64,000 bases of DNA from Syngnathus acus (GCF_901709675.1 NC_051095.1:18557956-18621955), one strand, 5' to 3'; shown: positions 24,601 to 40,312, numbered from the stretch's first letter. Notes: a model not told the origin generated them from the sequence alone. Numbers and translations: made by a program.

Positions 24601-27600
24601 ACAGACAGAGCACATTGTGAAATACTTGCCATTCTGTTTCTGCGCTTTCACCACTCTGGTTGCTGTCTTGCTACATATATGTCAGCATAACAACGTTTTT
24701 AGCAACGTTGCTTGAAATTGGACCACTCAAACACATTACTTTTTTGTGCGGATAATGTTTAAACTTGTTCTCCAAGGTATGCCCAATTTATAGTTAATCG
24801 ATCACAAATAAGGGTTTCAGACTTGTAACAAAGAATTTGCAGGACTTTTTCTTGTGTTATTTATATTTATTACAACACAATACGTACATTAAAATTAAAA
24901 CATACCAACCCCAGCACATCACAGTACAAACAATACGCTTCTCCGTTTATATTTCAAACTTTCAAATTATCCTTCCTTTAATGTTATTTTTGCAGAAACT
25001 TTGACAATAACGAGTACAACCTGTTGTCTGAGGCCGTCCATTTCTGCCATTTGTGCGATGATTGTTCACTTTTCTATAAATTCGCCAAGATGAAAAGCCC
25101 AAACCAAAAGACTGTTTTTGCTTTCGCTGCCGACTCCCGACGCCGACTGCGCTCGATGCGAGCCTTTCAGCCCCAGTAAGAAAGTCTGTAATGATTGAGT
25201 GGGAGGAAGCCGAGACCGAGAAAGAAACAGCAGATGGCTTTTTTTTTTTTGGTGTGTGTTTTCCACCCTCCCTCCATCTTTTTCTGAGACATTTTGATGA
25301 ACTCTGCTCAGATGTGACACTCTTCATCAGTCTGAGACACTCACACGGTCAAACGAGGCGGCGATCTCTCCCAAGGACTTGTGCAGCTGAACACATTCAC
25401 CTCATAAAAGCTTTTTTAAAGACCTAATTCAAGCTGTATAAATTGTGATCCTCACGGGTGCTACATCACAGCACATCAGAGACATCATCATATGTCATGC
25501 AAATAAAACCCGCTAAATGCATATACATATAACACCAAAACCTAAGCAGATGGCATCCATTTTCTGACTTTCCCCTAATGACAACGGGTACCCGAGCATG
25601 TTCAAAGAAACACTGTATGATGAAAGATAGTCCCTGGAGGTCAACTCCACCCTTAAAAATACTGGTTGCATAAATAATGCCAAAACAGGTGATGAATATT
25701 TTATGCCTATAACCCCATCAAACCATTGAGAAAAATGTCCGGATGAGTCGTATAGTTTGGTCTTTGACTAAGATGTTATGAGTTGAGCACTTGTCCACGA
25801 TTTTGTATTGGCCTTTACACAGTAAGTGAAACCACACCCTAAACAGGATTGGTACATTTTATGGGTTTCACCTGTTAAAAAAAAACACACATACTCATGA
25901 GATAAATAACACCGTAAGATTTAGTACATTTCATGGTTTTCACCCATTGAACAACAATCTGTTTTTTATTTATTTAGATGAAGTGCCATAGCTTGTTTTA
26001 ACTCAGTTGGAGACAAAAATATGCATATTTTTAGGCTTTATAAATAACACCTAAAGCAGACTTTGGTCCATTTCATGGCTTTTACCCAAGACAAAATCTC
26101 CCAAATGCATTCAGAATCGCCTTCCCGACGGGAGTGCTTTTTAGTCGGGCTGACAAGCGCGCATACAGTATGTACGTAATGCTATGACTACAGCTTTTGC
26201 CACTTCTGCCTGAGAAATTATTTAAAAGCAGAAAAGCATCCAGTGAATTATTGATAGCGGTGCTTTTTGCCAGTGACCTGAATAATGGGGAGGCAAGCTC
26301 AACACATGTAATCCGCCGCGTCGTCTCCACTGACTTGTGCGAGCCGATCCGTGGCCTTTCAACCCTGTTTTCTCAACGTACTTGACCTGACTTGCAGGCA
26401 TCACCGTTGACAAGAACGGCGTGATTTACTTTGTGGACGGCACCACCATCCGCAAGGTGGACCAGAACAGCATCATTTCTACCTTCCTGGGATCCAACGA
26501 CTTGACGTCGGCGCGGCCACTGACCTGCGACAATAGCATGGACATCAGTCAGGTGACTAATAGTGTAATTGTAACATGCACATACTGCCAACAGAATGGA
26601 CAATTCATGACATAATGACATTGAAATTCTTACTTAAAAATATAATGCACACTAAATACTCTAAAATAATATAGTCATTGCGGTATTATTATTATTGACA
26701 AAAATAATTAAATGTATGCAATTTGAATTATCACAATTAAAAACTGATTTGTAATTTGTAATTATTTATTGGAAAAGGACCGTACATATTAATGAACACA
26801 TACTATTTTCACATATCACATATAGATGATACAGCTAATTTTAGATACTGTCATTATGAAAATAGTATTTCCAAAATTTCTATTAGCATTACTATTAGAA
26901 ATTAGAAAAATATTTCAAATTATGTGCAATTCTGAAATCACGTGAAATTTTTGACTGATGTTGCCTACATATTATAGATATTTTTTGGGGGGAGAAATTT
27001 GAAGCTATCCTGATTTATACACAGTTGAACAATAGCATAAAAAGTGCATTTGTGAGTGTAGCTACATTATTACTGAATAAATAGACATAAATTAACAGCC
27101 ACTTGGAATTGGAGAGCGGAAGAGGCTGGGAAAAATCTTTTTTCCTTACTCTTTGCTCCTCAAGTAAACAAGCATCATCATTCTCCTGAAGAAAAGAAAA
27201 CAAAAAGTGGCCGGCGGAAAATAGGTGCTTGAAGGAGAGCCCGTGAAGTGTTGTCGCCGTGAGCATCTCAGTCACAGGAAATGCTACGCCAGTAATTACT
27301 AAGGTAGGGCCTGGTTTTGATGTGGAATGCAGTAGAATTAGAGCCCAGTGGAGAGAGAGCGTCCACGGTAACGAAGCAGCCCCGGTAAGCGAAAAATGAA
27401 GAAAAAAATTTCAATGAGATGATTCTACATAAAGTGGCCTCGCGAGCTCTGCACAATAGGTCACATGGTTACAATATCTTCTGCTGAAGCAGTGCAGCAT
27501 ATTTTTTTCAGTGCTTTTCAGATGATGATTGCAGGAAGTATAAAAAGGCAGAAAAGGATTTTAGAGCATGGAAATTAATGCATTCATCAGCCCTCCTATA

Positions 27601-30600
27601 GGTCTGACCTGCAGAAAGTGAATATAAAGTGGCAAATTGCTGAGTGTGAAACCTGCAGTTCCTATTTTCCTCTTTTTCTTGAACTTTTTGTGTGCATGTG
27701 ATGTGGAGTTATATTTTCATTGCTGTTGATTTCTGGATTAGTTATTTAGTTCATACGCATAATTTTAGTCTTGTCCTTGGCCTTGTGTGAATGACGCAGC
27801 GTTAGAGTATATTTTACTATTTGTCTTCACACTCGTAATGGATGTATTTCACATGCATTATTTCACAAAATGTCTATCACCTACGTAGTATATACTTTAA
27901 AAATGGGTGCAAAATAAAAAATAAATACAAAACATCACATTTTGGTGCGGTTAGTAGGATCCCATTCAGGAATTTGCTCTTTTGCCCATTTTATTCTTCA
28001 ATTGTGCCATGTGCGAATGGCAATGGGTTATATTTATATTGCTGTTGCTTACTTTGCTAGTTATTTATGTTACACAAAATTCTGGGCCAGGTCCATGTTT
28101 ACATTGTTTTTCAATTGATTATTGCATGTTGTCTGAAGGCTCAAAAGTGTTTAAGAGAGTGAAAAGCTGCAGTGCCTATTTTTTTGGGGAGAGAAGAAAT
28201 ACGTGAACAATTTGATGCGGGTCTGGTTGAAGTTTACCTTTACTGTCTACTTGCATCAGGTATTTGTACGAATTATTTGGCAAGTCCGCAAAAATTGGAT
28301 GCCAAGGCGAAAAAAATCATTGGCCGGCTTCTCTCTGGGCCAAGTGACCCACCATATCCATTTCTCCCTTTTTAATGCCTTTTGTTTATCGTTCTTTCGT
28401 ACGCATGATTTGGCAAAAATGACATCCCCCATACCCACAATATATGGGTGTAAAGAATACAGAATGTCAAATTTCAGTGCAGCACTGGCAAGCCAAGCAG
28501 TCCAAAGCATCAAAACCAGACTACGCCAACAGCATAAGTGTCAACAGCAGCACATGAATAGAAATTGGAACGAGAGGTTGTTTACCGGCTGCGTACAACA
28601 CTTTCATGACTAATGACAAAAAAGCAATCTACACTCGCGTGGGCGCTCTGGAAGCGGCGTGAGACAAAAGTGGGGCGGTCGCACTCTGCCAATTAATGAA
28701 GTCATTTGCGGTGAGCCAGCAACACCGTAACGTAAGCTCGTCACGCATTCAAGAGGAAAAGAATTGGCTTAGCTATCAATTATGTGTTGTTGTTGTTTTT
28801 TATTCAAATCAAACGCATTCCATCAGCAGCCTGACAGATTTAGTGACACATTTCAAAGGCCATACCAATCATTTTGACGTTGATTGTAATTGCTAGTTTT
28901 GTTTTTTAACATGCTAATATATCTTTATCTGTTAGATATTTGTTTAATTATTCTGCTCACAATTACATGGTTACCATTGTATTTTTTTACTTTAATTCGT
29001 TTGGTCTATTTAATCCTTCCAGAAACAGTTAATGCAACAACATAGTTTAGAATCTAAGTGTTCGTCCAGCCTTGGAATGTAAAACATGAGCAATGTGATA
29101 TTTTCTTCTATAAAAATAAAATATGTGATGACTGGTCATGATCATAAAAAAAAAATACATTTCAGAGCATAAACACTTACAAAAAAAGAAAATACAATAA
29201 AAACAAATGTATTATTTACTGTAATTTCTGGACTATAAACCGCTACTTTTCGCACAAGCTTTGAACCCTGCAGACTTATAGTCCAGTGTGTCTTATTTAT
29301 GTGTTTTTTATGATTTTTATGATTTTGTAAAATGATTTTTTTTGGTGATACAGGGAATAGGAATTAGGACAATTCATTTAAAGCACCTGCGGTTTATAGT
29401 CTGGTGTGGCTTATCCATGAACAAAACAGGATTTTTCCCTAATTCTAACTGGTGCGTCTTATATTCAGGTGTGTCTTATAGGCCAGAAATTACAGTATAT
29501 ATACAATAACTGTGGATTTATTTAATGACTTAGTGTTCAGACCAAGAGATGATATTTTTTGTATGTCCAAATCAGGTTATTCTGGAGTGGCCCACAGACC
29601 TGGCGGTGAGCCCGATGGACAACTCGCTCTACGTGCTGGACAACAACATCGTGCTGCGCATCACTGACAATGGCCAAGTTAACATTGCAGCGGGGCGCCC
29701 TGTCCACTGTCCACTCTCAGTACCAGAGCGCAGCATTTCGACCGGCGGCCAACAGGCACAGTTCACCCCCCTAGAGTCGGCCGCGTCCATTGCCATCTCC
29801 TACCACGGCGCCATCTATATCGCAGAGACGGATGAAAGAAAGCTGAGCCGCATCCGCAAGGTTTCAGTGGACGGTGAGATCACGCACTTGGCCGGGGTGC
29901 CTTCAGACTGCGACTGCAAGAACGACGCCAACTGCGACTGCTACCAGGCCGGCGATGGCTACGCCAAAGATGCCAGGCTCAACGCGCCGTCCTCCCTGGT
30001 GGCCGCGCCAGATGGAACACTCTATGTGGCCGACCTGGGCAACATCCGAATCCGGGCCGTGTCTCGTAATGGGCCTGCGCCGGTGTCCAACGGCTATGAG
30101 GTGGCATCGCCAGACGCCCAAGAGCTTTACATGTTCGACGGTAATGGTACACACCAGCACACGGCCAGCTTGCTCACCGGAGACTTCAAGTACACCTTCA
30201 GCTACAGCACAGAGAATGACATCACAGCGGTGACGGACAGTAATGGAAACACGCTGAGGATACGTCGAGACTCCAGTCGTACCCCGGTGCGCATCGTGGC
30301 ACCGGACAACCAGGTGATCTGGCTTACAATGGGCACGAATGGCGGCCTCAGGACTCTCACTGCGCAGGGACAGGAGCTGGTGCTGCTCACTTACCATGGC
30401 AACAATGGGCTTCTGGCCACCAAGACCTCCGAGATCGGATGGACCACCTTCTACGAGTAAGTATGGGAGGTGTGTTTCCTGCACACATATTTCAATCACT
30501 TTGAACCAGAGCGTGTCAAAAGTAGGTCGAGTTTGGTATTTAGATGTATTTCCAAGTTAGGGTTTAGGGCCAAGGATAGGATTTCAAAATAGGGTGTCAA

Positions 30601-33600
30601 GTAAGGGCTAGGATTTTAATATAAGGTTTCGAGCCAGGGTGTCTCAATAGGATATTCATATCAGAAATCGGTCCAATCTTATCAGATTATACCGAACGGC
30701 ATCTAAAATCTCCAATGCAAGTATGTCGATCTCTTGCACCCTCATACAAACAATACTGTCCTGAGTATCAAGTTAGGGTTGAAGTCAAGGTTAGGGTTTC
30801 AAAATAGAGTTTTGAGTCATGATTAAGTCTTTCAAGATAGGGTCATGTTTAAACCAGCTTTTCAAGATAGGTACTCAAAGCACGCTTACTGGCTCGGGTC
30901 AGGGTTTCATGGTTAGGGTTCCAAATTGTGGTTCCAAGCCTGAGTCAGGCTTTCAAGACAGGGTTAGCGATTTAAAGTTTGTTTCAAGACAGATCAGGAA
31001 TTCAAGAAAGTTTGAGTTTGTAAATTAGCGTTTCAAGACCGAGATACAGCTTCATGGTATCAAGGCAGTGTTGGGATTTGAACTTGGGCTTTATGCTTGC
31101 TGAAATGATTTTCCTTGCGGCGTCAGATGAAACAAGTGAAGGTTGTGCAGACTCATTTAATTATGCTAATGAAGTCACCTTCAAGTGGAGCAGATTAGTT
31201 TGTTTGGCACTGGAAATTTGTTTTAAAAAAAAAAAAAGCATTGCCTGCAGCATCCGCCAACTACAAAGTTGACGCAAAAAACTTCACTGTGGCTGAGTCA
31301 GGTTCTGAAATGGGTTTAGGCTTTCAAATTCCAGTTTCAAGTGGGGGTTAATATTTTAACAAGGTTTTCAAGACTAGGGTGAGGTTTCAAAGTAAGGTTC
31401 CAGGACAGAGCTAGTATTTCAGATGAGTGTTTCACGCCTTGTTCAGGGCTTCAAACACTGCTTTAGTTTAGGGCTTCAAATTACAGTAGGTTATCAATCA
31501 GGATTAGGGTTTCAAAGAAGGGTTTCAAATCAGTTTCCATGTCCATAATGTGATGTCAAATAATGTTTCAGGTTTCTAACAAGGGTTTGAAACCAGGGTT
31601 AACATTTCCAATTTGGGTTTTAAGTCCGGTAAATGGTTTCAAACCATTGTAAGTAATTCAAATTTGGTTTGTAAGACAGGTGTATGACAAGGCTGCTCCA
31701 TAAAACATCCACTCCTTTTTGTCCAGCTATGACAGTGAGGGTCGTCTCATGAACGTCACCTTCCCCACCGGCATGGTGAACAACCTTTACACCGACATGT
31801 ACAGCGCACTTACCGTGGACATCGAGAGCTCCCTCAGCGATGAGGAGATCAGCATCACCACCAACACCTCCAGCATCCACGCCTACTACACCCTCTCCCA
31901 GGGTGAGTTATTTGGTTGCAAAAGGTCACACGGGTGCATGTTGCAAAGAAGTGTCATGGTGACCAGTCCAGGGTTTAGTTCGCCTCATGCCGACCTCTCT
32001 CCTAAAGTGAGCAAGTGAGCTGGGCTGACAGGATGGATTAAGTCTTGCTTATTGAGTTGCAACTAGTCCAATGTGGACCCTGTTGTTCCCTCAGTCAGCT
32101 TGGAGTCCAACATGAACACGATAAATGGTAAACAAATGGATGGAATCTTGGTTGGAGCCAGTCCGGATAATATTCTGCATCTCAGAGGCTTTCAAATTTT
32201 TAGCTGTCAAGTGCATGCATCAAGTACACAAAATGGAAACAAAAACATAGGTTTGCTATGCATTGGTGTACTATAAATCCTATGAAACTATGTATAAATG
32301 CAAAAATAAATACTTTGAAACCTTTATTGCTTCTCAGACAAAAGGTTTTAGGCGGAAGTGTGTGAAAGGCACTGTAGTAAAGGAAAAAACAAAACTAAAA
32401 TAAATATTCGGATTGTTTTTTTATTATGTAACCTTTATTCATCCAAACCATTTTGCTTTGATTAATTAGCATATATACTTGAATGAAAATTGACCTGAAG
32501 TACACAATAGAAATATTTAAAGACAGAAAAGAACATATTATTTAACATTGTCAAGTTGTATATTGTAACAAACTGGGTTATGTGTGGTTATTGTTGTGTG
32601 TTGTTATCAAGGGCTTGTGACACACGTCAAGTTCTGTTACATTGAGTGCTCCTGTTTCCGAGTTCTCAAATGCAGCACTCTATTCTCAAATTGTGAAATG
32701 AGAGAGTGAGAGAGACAGAGAGAGACAGAGAGTGAGCATGCTATTATTACATAATTGCACAACATTACGTCAAACACACACAGCAACCTGTGTGTGCGAA
32801 GTTATTAGACTAGGCTATTAGTGTGTGTTATTAGACACTACTCTCCCTATGTCAGAAACGGAACCAGGTATCAGCCACATCGTGACTTTCTTTTCTGTCA
32901 CAGCTGTCCTGCCATGTAAGCCAGGTTTGTGTTGCGTGAAGTGGTTTTGGTGAAATGGGCACTAAATTTCGCACTCTTTTTCTAATGCCAGTTGACTCTG
33001 CGTTAGCCATAGTGCTTCTATCTAAATCACGAACAACCCGGATGACCACTACACTGTCTGTGTGTCACAGACAGGCAGACAGTCAGCAGGACAAGTGGAA
33101 GACGAGGCAGTTTCAAGAGTAAAACCAAAAATAAATAAACAATGTCAACTATTAAATTATTCATCATTGTACTTGGTCTTTGATTAATCTTGGCAGTCCG
33201 AGTAGCCAACATAGAGCATGGTGCAACCTGCACTGAGTATTGGAGACCAGTGCAAGACGTAGTTCGCATCACCACCAACATCCCCTGCTGCCCCACCCTC
33301 TACAAATGTGAGTTATTTGTCACTGAGTGTGAAGGGTCACCAGAGCGATCTGCAGTCGTGTGTCATCACAGACAGATGCCAGCTTAACCGATGAGTCGCT
33401 CAGTGGGCTGGATTGGGTTGTCACCCTACACATCAGCCACGTATTAAACGGCGTCCCGCTGCTTAATGGCCAGATGGAGTATCTTGCATCACTCACGTTT
33501 CCAATTCTATTTGAGTATAGTCTCACGGAGGTCCGGTCATTTGATTCTTACTGAGAGGTAACAGGCTCGCTCTGTGTCTTTAAGGTGGTTCCAAACATTG

Positions 33601-36600
33601 TCGTTTCTAGGCTAGCCCATTTTGGGGTGTGCTCAAACATACCTAAATTGAATCCCGTGACACCTGAAATGTAAAACGTGTTTGGTTGAAATGTTATATT
33701 TTAATAGCAAAAATACATAACGCCACACCTCAAAAATGTCCTTTCTCCCCCACCCACTATCTTGATTATACGTAGTAATACTTTCTCCTATTTTTTCTGT
33801 AAAAACAAAGAGCCAGGGTCTGGCAGCCACTCCAGGACGTCGGGTTATGCCAGGCTTCGAGCTTACCCATGAACACAATGAGGAAAAGCAGTACAGGAAA
33901 TAGGTGGATGGAGTCTTGGTTATTGAACACTCCAATAGTGACCTTGAGGTGGATGGAGTCTTGGTTGTTGACTCGCGACCAGTTTATGCACTTCGGATAA
34001 TTGTCCAAGTATTATTAAAGACAAAACTGAGCCCCTACATCTTTCATTGTGTCCTGTATCAATGTATTCTTGCTCTCCAGACCAGTGCAAAAGCAGCTAC
34101 CAGGTGGGCTTCGACAACTCACTGCGGGTCACGTACGCCAATGGGATGGACACACACTACCAGACCGAGCCTCATATTCTGGCGGGAGCCGCCAACCCAA
34201 CGGTGGCCAGGCGCAACATGAGCTTGCCAGGCGAGAGCGGGCAGAACCTGGTGGAGTGGCGCTACCGCAAAGAGCAAGCCAGAGGCAAAGTCATCGTGTT
34301 CGGACGCAAGCTAAGGGTATGTTTGCTCCAACCAGAGGTTAAGTCAAATTAGACTTAAGTCAACAATTTTAGGACTTGAAAGCTTAGACCAATTTTTATT
34401 GGACCTCAGCTTATGCTACAGAACTTGATGAATCTTGCTTGTTTACATTTTAAAAATCTGCATTTACACACTTAAAATAGTGTGCCTTTTGTTTAGAAAA
34501 GAAATATTATTTTGTGTAGTGCGCACAATCCAGGCAGCCCACCAGTATACTAGGATGCTGAGTGCAGAGGTCAGCTCATGAAGCAAGTATCATGGAAAGG
34601 GCTCAGAAAAATAGTACATTTGGATGCAAGTAGGGGTGCTCCAATCAGGGTTTTATTCTTTTGATTCCAAAATCACATTAGTGAGATCTGACGATACCGA
34701 TTCCAATACCCTTCACATGGGTTAGCTATAAATGTTTCGATTTATTTCAAAGCTGCAATTAATTTTTGGATGTTATTTGATTGATCAGAGTCCAAATAAA
34801 GAGTAATAATAATGAACATTCCATTAAAAATTAGGGCATTAATTCAAAATGTTAGTACTGACAATGCACATTATGAGTCCGTAACTAATTTGCCCTGTAA
34901 CATCCCTGAAAATGGCCCAAAAATGTCATAAATAAAAGCAGATATTTTCAAAATGTCTTATTTGGATTTAAACATGAGGAGAATCTATATTTTTTGTATG
35001 GAGGGCACGAGGAGAATCTATATTTTTTGTATGGAGGGCAATAAAAATTGAATAATTTCTGTTGTGACATCTTTAAGATTCTTTGTACTAAAGAGGAGCA
35101 AATTTTGAGAGGATGACAAACCTTTTGATCATACTTTCTGGCAGAGCTCTGACAGGGCGATGTCGGTTGTGATATATTTGCAACTACGCCATAGCCTATA
35201 GCAGGTTCCCAGTGAGAGCGCAGAGGGCGGAACCCACTAAAGTGAAAGGGTAGTCATTTAGTTTGATGAATTCAGTTATTTTGGGGGTTCTTTGTTTAGC
35301 CTTGTGACTGTCATGCTCATATGAGTGGTTGTATGATGAGCCTCCAAAACGATGTTCTGCAAAGTTTTTATTTTTAAAAATTTATTATAAATGTATATTT
35401 TGGAATGTCAAGAATCTTTTTGTAGGATGTGTTGCTGGATGTAAACTTCACAATAGATGAGTTCCAGTCGACAGTCTGCACAGTATGAGGGAAGGAGGAA
35501 GGGATTATTACATGTGCCTCATAACAGCAAAACCCCGTTTCACCATGTTTACTTTGAAAGCTGGGCTCCAATAATTGTTGCATCAGAACTATTCTGGCAA
35601 GTACAATTTATCCCAAAAGTTACTTGGATGAAGTAACGGAGTAAATGTAGAGCATTACTACCAGCTCTGCTCATGACTTACACATAGTATGTGAGTAACT
35701 CCTAATGCTGGAGTCTACACACATCAAATGTATGTCCAAATCCAACTCTACGGATTCTACTCTGGTCAATGTCACAGGTGAACGGACGCAATATCCTCTC
35801 CGTTGACTACGACCGCACCCTAAGGACAGAGAAGATTTACGACGACCACAGAAAGTTTCTGCTAAAGATCATATATGACACGGCTGGGCACCCCGTGCTG
35901 TGGGTGCCCAGCAGTAAACTGCTGCCAGTCAACGTGAGCCGTACCAGCAGTGGGCAGATTAGCACTCTGCAGAGAGGTCCGACAACAGAGAAGCTAGGCT
36001 ACGACACCCAGGGACGCTTGGTGTCTCGGGTGTTTGCTGATGGGAAGATATGGAGCTACACTTACCTAGAGCAGGTAAGTGAGAGAAGCTTATCATATAT
36101 GTATACCAAGTCCTAATGTTTAAACACCTTTATCCGTGGTTCCACTTTGGTAGCAATAAAAAAAAAAATCAAAAATTGCAGTCGCTGTGTTTTCAGGCAT
36201 GGCTTCTTGATGAGTGACCCTAAACAGGCCTTGTCAAGCCAAAATGGCAGAGTTGCTGTGTGTTTTCAGCAGAGCTTCTTGAGTCTTCTCAATGACTCTA
36301 CTCATGATAAACAGCCAAAGTTCATGTTGCTCAGTGGAACTTAAGGCCTTGTAATAAGACAAATCTCGGGATTCAGTCATGAGGGATAGTGTGTCATAAA
36401 GCAAGGTTATCCCTAAAATAAGCCTCAGTAATTGACCCGCTCCAATGCAAATGATTATTTTTACATAATCTTTCAAGCTGGATTGCATCTGCATAAACAT
36501 CTGTATGTGTGTTTGCATAATAATTTCACCCAAAGTAGACAGCTCGTGTTTTCTGCAGGGTCAGCTAAGGCAGCCAAATGAAAATGTATCCTGAGCTCTG

Positions 36601-39600
36601 CTTTAAAGAGCTGTTTTATATCCACTATGTGGATACAGCTGCGGGGACAGTCGTGTTGGGCATCTTTTATTAATGAGCTGCGAAGTCACTGCTCACAGAG
36701 TTTGTTTTGAGATCACAATATATTAGATGGCATGGTAACACGTATAAACTTATGTTTGATACATCGGCTGTCTAAAATAATACAAAGACTTAAATAGATT
36801 TTTAAATTAGTGCAGATGAGTCTTTTAAGTTCCCAACATATAAAATAAAGTATTAAATAAATTAAATTTGGGCCATCTAAATAATAACAACCTTTTTTCC
36901 GCTGCAGATCGGTTCATACACGTCCATAATTTTTACGGACCCCTCAGGGGGCCAAATAGATAAAACGCCACAACAACAAATGCGAATCCACTGTGTATTT
37001 ACCTTTACTAGCAGTACCAACACCATAACCCTGTGACAGACTTTATTACTGTGTGGTTATTGATAAACCTCGGAGCTTTTTAGATTCCTCACATCTGAAG
37101 CGACAGAGTTCAGAATGACATTAGACATGGGACTGTACCTTGTCACTGGATGCTTTTATATGTCACCCTCCTAGCCCACTAAATTAGCAGGAAGTGTAAT
37201 TGGAATGTTTTTAGTTGTGGACTTTTAAATAAAAAGATAGCACTGCTTTATACATTTACACAATAAAAGTTCAATATAGTATGCAGTAATTACTGAACCT
37301 TTAAAGGGTGTAGCCTATTAAGTGATGTTAGGAGCTGGCGCGTGTTAGTCTGTAAGTATCTCGGCGTGAGTTGTGGCTACAGCAGCTCCTTGCATTTTTT
37401 TTGTGTTTTTAACTGTTTGACCTAATCAGTAAATGACTAAAAGTGCATTGCAACTACGGCTGTATTTTCCTACAAGCAAGGGCAGTATGGTACCTTAATT
37501 GCTCGATTTTTATTTTACTTCAGTCAATATGCGGCATGTCTGAAGGCCACACCTCAAATTTTGCCACACAAAATGGCCCAAAAAAAAAAAGCGACAACTC
37601 ATAAAGTGAAAAACGTGTTAGTTAGGGCACTCTTCACTTAAGGTAAAACTGGCATTTTTGATAGATTAAAAGTAAACAGGAGAGCAATCAGTCCCTTTTT
37701 TTTTTTTTTTTTATTGACAGTCAAAAGTAGGGACAAAACTAACAACACAAATCGATTTGCTCTTTTTTGTTCTGCAGTCCATGGTTCTTCTACTCCACAG
37801 TCAGCGTCAATACATCTTCGACTTCGACTCACTGGACCGCCTATCGGGCATCACCATGCCAAGCGTGGCCCGCTACTCCATGCAGACAGTGCGCTCGGTG
37901 GGCTACTACCGCAACCTCTACCACCCTCCAGAGAGCAACGCCTCGGTGGCTGTGGACTACAGCGAGGACGGCCTCCTGCTAAGGGTGTCTCACTTTGGCA
38001 CCGGCCGACGTGTGCTGTACCGCTACCGGCGTCAGAACAAGCTGTCGGAAATCCTTTATGACAGCACGCGGGTCAGCTTCACCTATGACGAGACTGCGGG
38101 CGTCCTGAAGACAGTCAACCTGCAGAGCGATGGCTTCATATGCTCCATCCGTTACCGGCAAGTGGGACCCTTAGTAGACCGGCAGATCTTCCGCTTCAGT
38201 GAGGATGGCATGGTCAATGCTCGCTTTGACTACACCTACGACAACAGCCTGCGTGTCACCAGCGTACAGGGAGTTATCAACGAGACTCCTCTGCCCATCG
38301 ACCTCTACCAGTTCGACGACATATCCGGCAAGGTGGAGCAGTTTGGCAAGTTCGGTGTCATTTACTACGACATCAACCAGATTATCTCCACGGCAGTGAT
38401 GACCTACACCAAGCACTTCGACGCCCACGGGCGCATCAAGGAGATCCAGTATGAGATTTTCCGCTCTCTCATGTATTGGATCACATTCCAGTACGACGAC
38501 GCGGGCCGTGTCACCCGGCGTGAGATCAAGATCGGACCGTTCGCTAACACCACCAAGTATGGCTACGAGTACGATGTGGACGGCCAGCTGCAGACTGTCT
38601 ACCTGAATGAGAAGGTTACCTGGCGCTACACGTATGATCTCAATGGGAACCTGCACCTTCTCAATGCTGGGAACAGCGCAAGACTCCTCCCTTTACGCTA
38701 TGACCTCAGGGACCGCATCACCCGTCTTGGAGACATCCAGTACCGCATGGATGAAGACGGTTTCCTCCGCCAGAGGGGTGCCGAAATCTTCGAGTACAAC
38801 TCTAAAGGACTCCTGGTCCGGGTGTACAGCAAAAGCAGCGGGTGGACTATTCAGTACCGCTACGACGGGCTCAGTCGAAGGGTGTCCTCCAAGACCAGCC
38901 TGGGCCAGCATTTGCAGTACTTTTATGCCGATTTAAGCTACCCGGCCCGGATTACCCACGTGTACAACCACTCCAGCTCAGAGATCACCTCACTGTACTA
39001 CGACTTGCAAGGACACCTGTTTGCCATGGAGATCAGCAGCGGCGAGGAGTTCTACATCGCCTGCGACAACACCGGAACCCCTCTGGCTGTCTTCACCAGC
39101 AACGGCCTTCTGGTCAAACAGCTGCAGTACACGGCCTACGGCGAAGTCTACTTTGACTCCAACCCAGAGTTCCAGCTGGTGCTTGGCTTCCATGGGGGTC
39201 TATACGACCCACTCACCAAGCTTCTACACTTTGGGGAACGGGACTACGACATCATGTCCGGCAGGTGGACCATGCCGGATGTTTCCACCCTGAGGGATGT
39301 CGGCAAGGAGCCGGCGCCTTTTAACCTTTACATGTTCCGGAATAACAACCCCATTAGCAAAGTCCACGAAGTGAGAGAATATGTCGCAGGTGAGATTTTG
39401 GTGCAGTCAAAGAAGCTGTTACAAGATGATTATGGTGGTGACTAATGGTTACTCTGACTGCACTCCTATTTAGTTGTCTGAAAAATGTCAAGAAATAATA
39501 GGGAAAATTACTGCCTGTCTTAGCCTTCTCAGTAAAATTCTTTCAAAGATGAGATTCTTTGGTCTTATTAATTTGTATTTATTTTTTTCATTTTATATTT

Positions 39601-40312
39601 TATCTTTTGTTGCACAGACGTGAACAGTTGGCTGGTGACTTTTGGCTTTCACCTGCACAACACTATTCCCGGATTTCCCATGCCCAAGTTCGACCTGAGC
39701 ATGCCGTCGTACGAGCTGAGGAAGAGTCAACTGTGGGACGATTTGCCGGTGGGTCCAGTTTAAATTTGTTAAAGGCAATTATTATCAAAGACAGACGAAA
39801 AAATAGTAGAATGTCTTTTTTTTTCACGACAAAAAGTCTGTGGTAATAGTTAATTATTTTTTAAAACTTACTGAGATCCTCTACACCAGTGGTCCCCAAA
39901 CACCAGGCAAGGCCTTGGCAGGCTGCACATATGAAAAAAGAGGGGGGGTTGTGTGCATTTTGCTGCAGAGTTAAAAAGCCTCGAGCTCACTACATTCCTC
40001 AATCTCAGTCATTTTCCATTGCGGAGTTATAATTTTTGCAAGAAACTTGATTATTATTATTTATTTTTTTTACCAAAAAAATTAACAGTGAAAGCAAGAG
40101 AAAAAAGTTGTAGTCTTTCTTGTCATGATAATAAAATGTTTCGTTTGAATTTTTACCTGTAGGAAAATTATAATTTACATAAAAAAATAACATCTGAATT
40201 TAAATGAAAATGCGCTTGATAATTTTGTACTTTAATTTTTATTTGTCCTGTTCTATTTCTCTCGTAAAGTATTTTTTGGAAACCCAGTCACTTCTTTATC
40301 GAGTTGTTGTTG

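Larger units (their letters stand above)
24406..29575. other. Two tenm3 introns (24406-26397 and 26553-29575)
   Basis: Mostly AT-rich non-coding sequence around window exon 8. Related TTTCATGG(G/C)TTT(C/T)ACC phrases recur at about 25855, 25930 and 26070, and paired related segments lie at 27.65-27.80 and 27.96-28.13 kb. Element copy 3 sits just before exon 9. Confidence 0.55.
31903..35777. other. Two tenm3 introns (31903-34080, 34317-35777)
   Basis: Intronic sequence with GGATGGAGTCTTGGTTG-type repeat fragments at about 32.10-32.17 and 33.81-33.98 kb, an imperfect GAGAGA stretch at 32.70-32.74 kb, and a short tandem duplication at 34976-35040. I see no coding exon beyond 34081-34316. Confidence 0.6.

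Noticed and set aside
29903-30499. 198-aa minus-strand ORF
   Set aside because: It lies antisense to tenm3 exon 9. GC-rich coding DNA often leaves the reverse frame open, and the product resembles nothing.
38171-38656. 161-aa minus-strand ORF
   Set aside because: Antisense shadow of the large YD exon, with no independent start or splice context.
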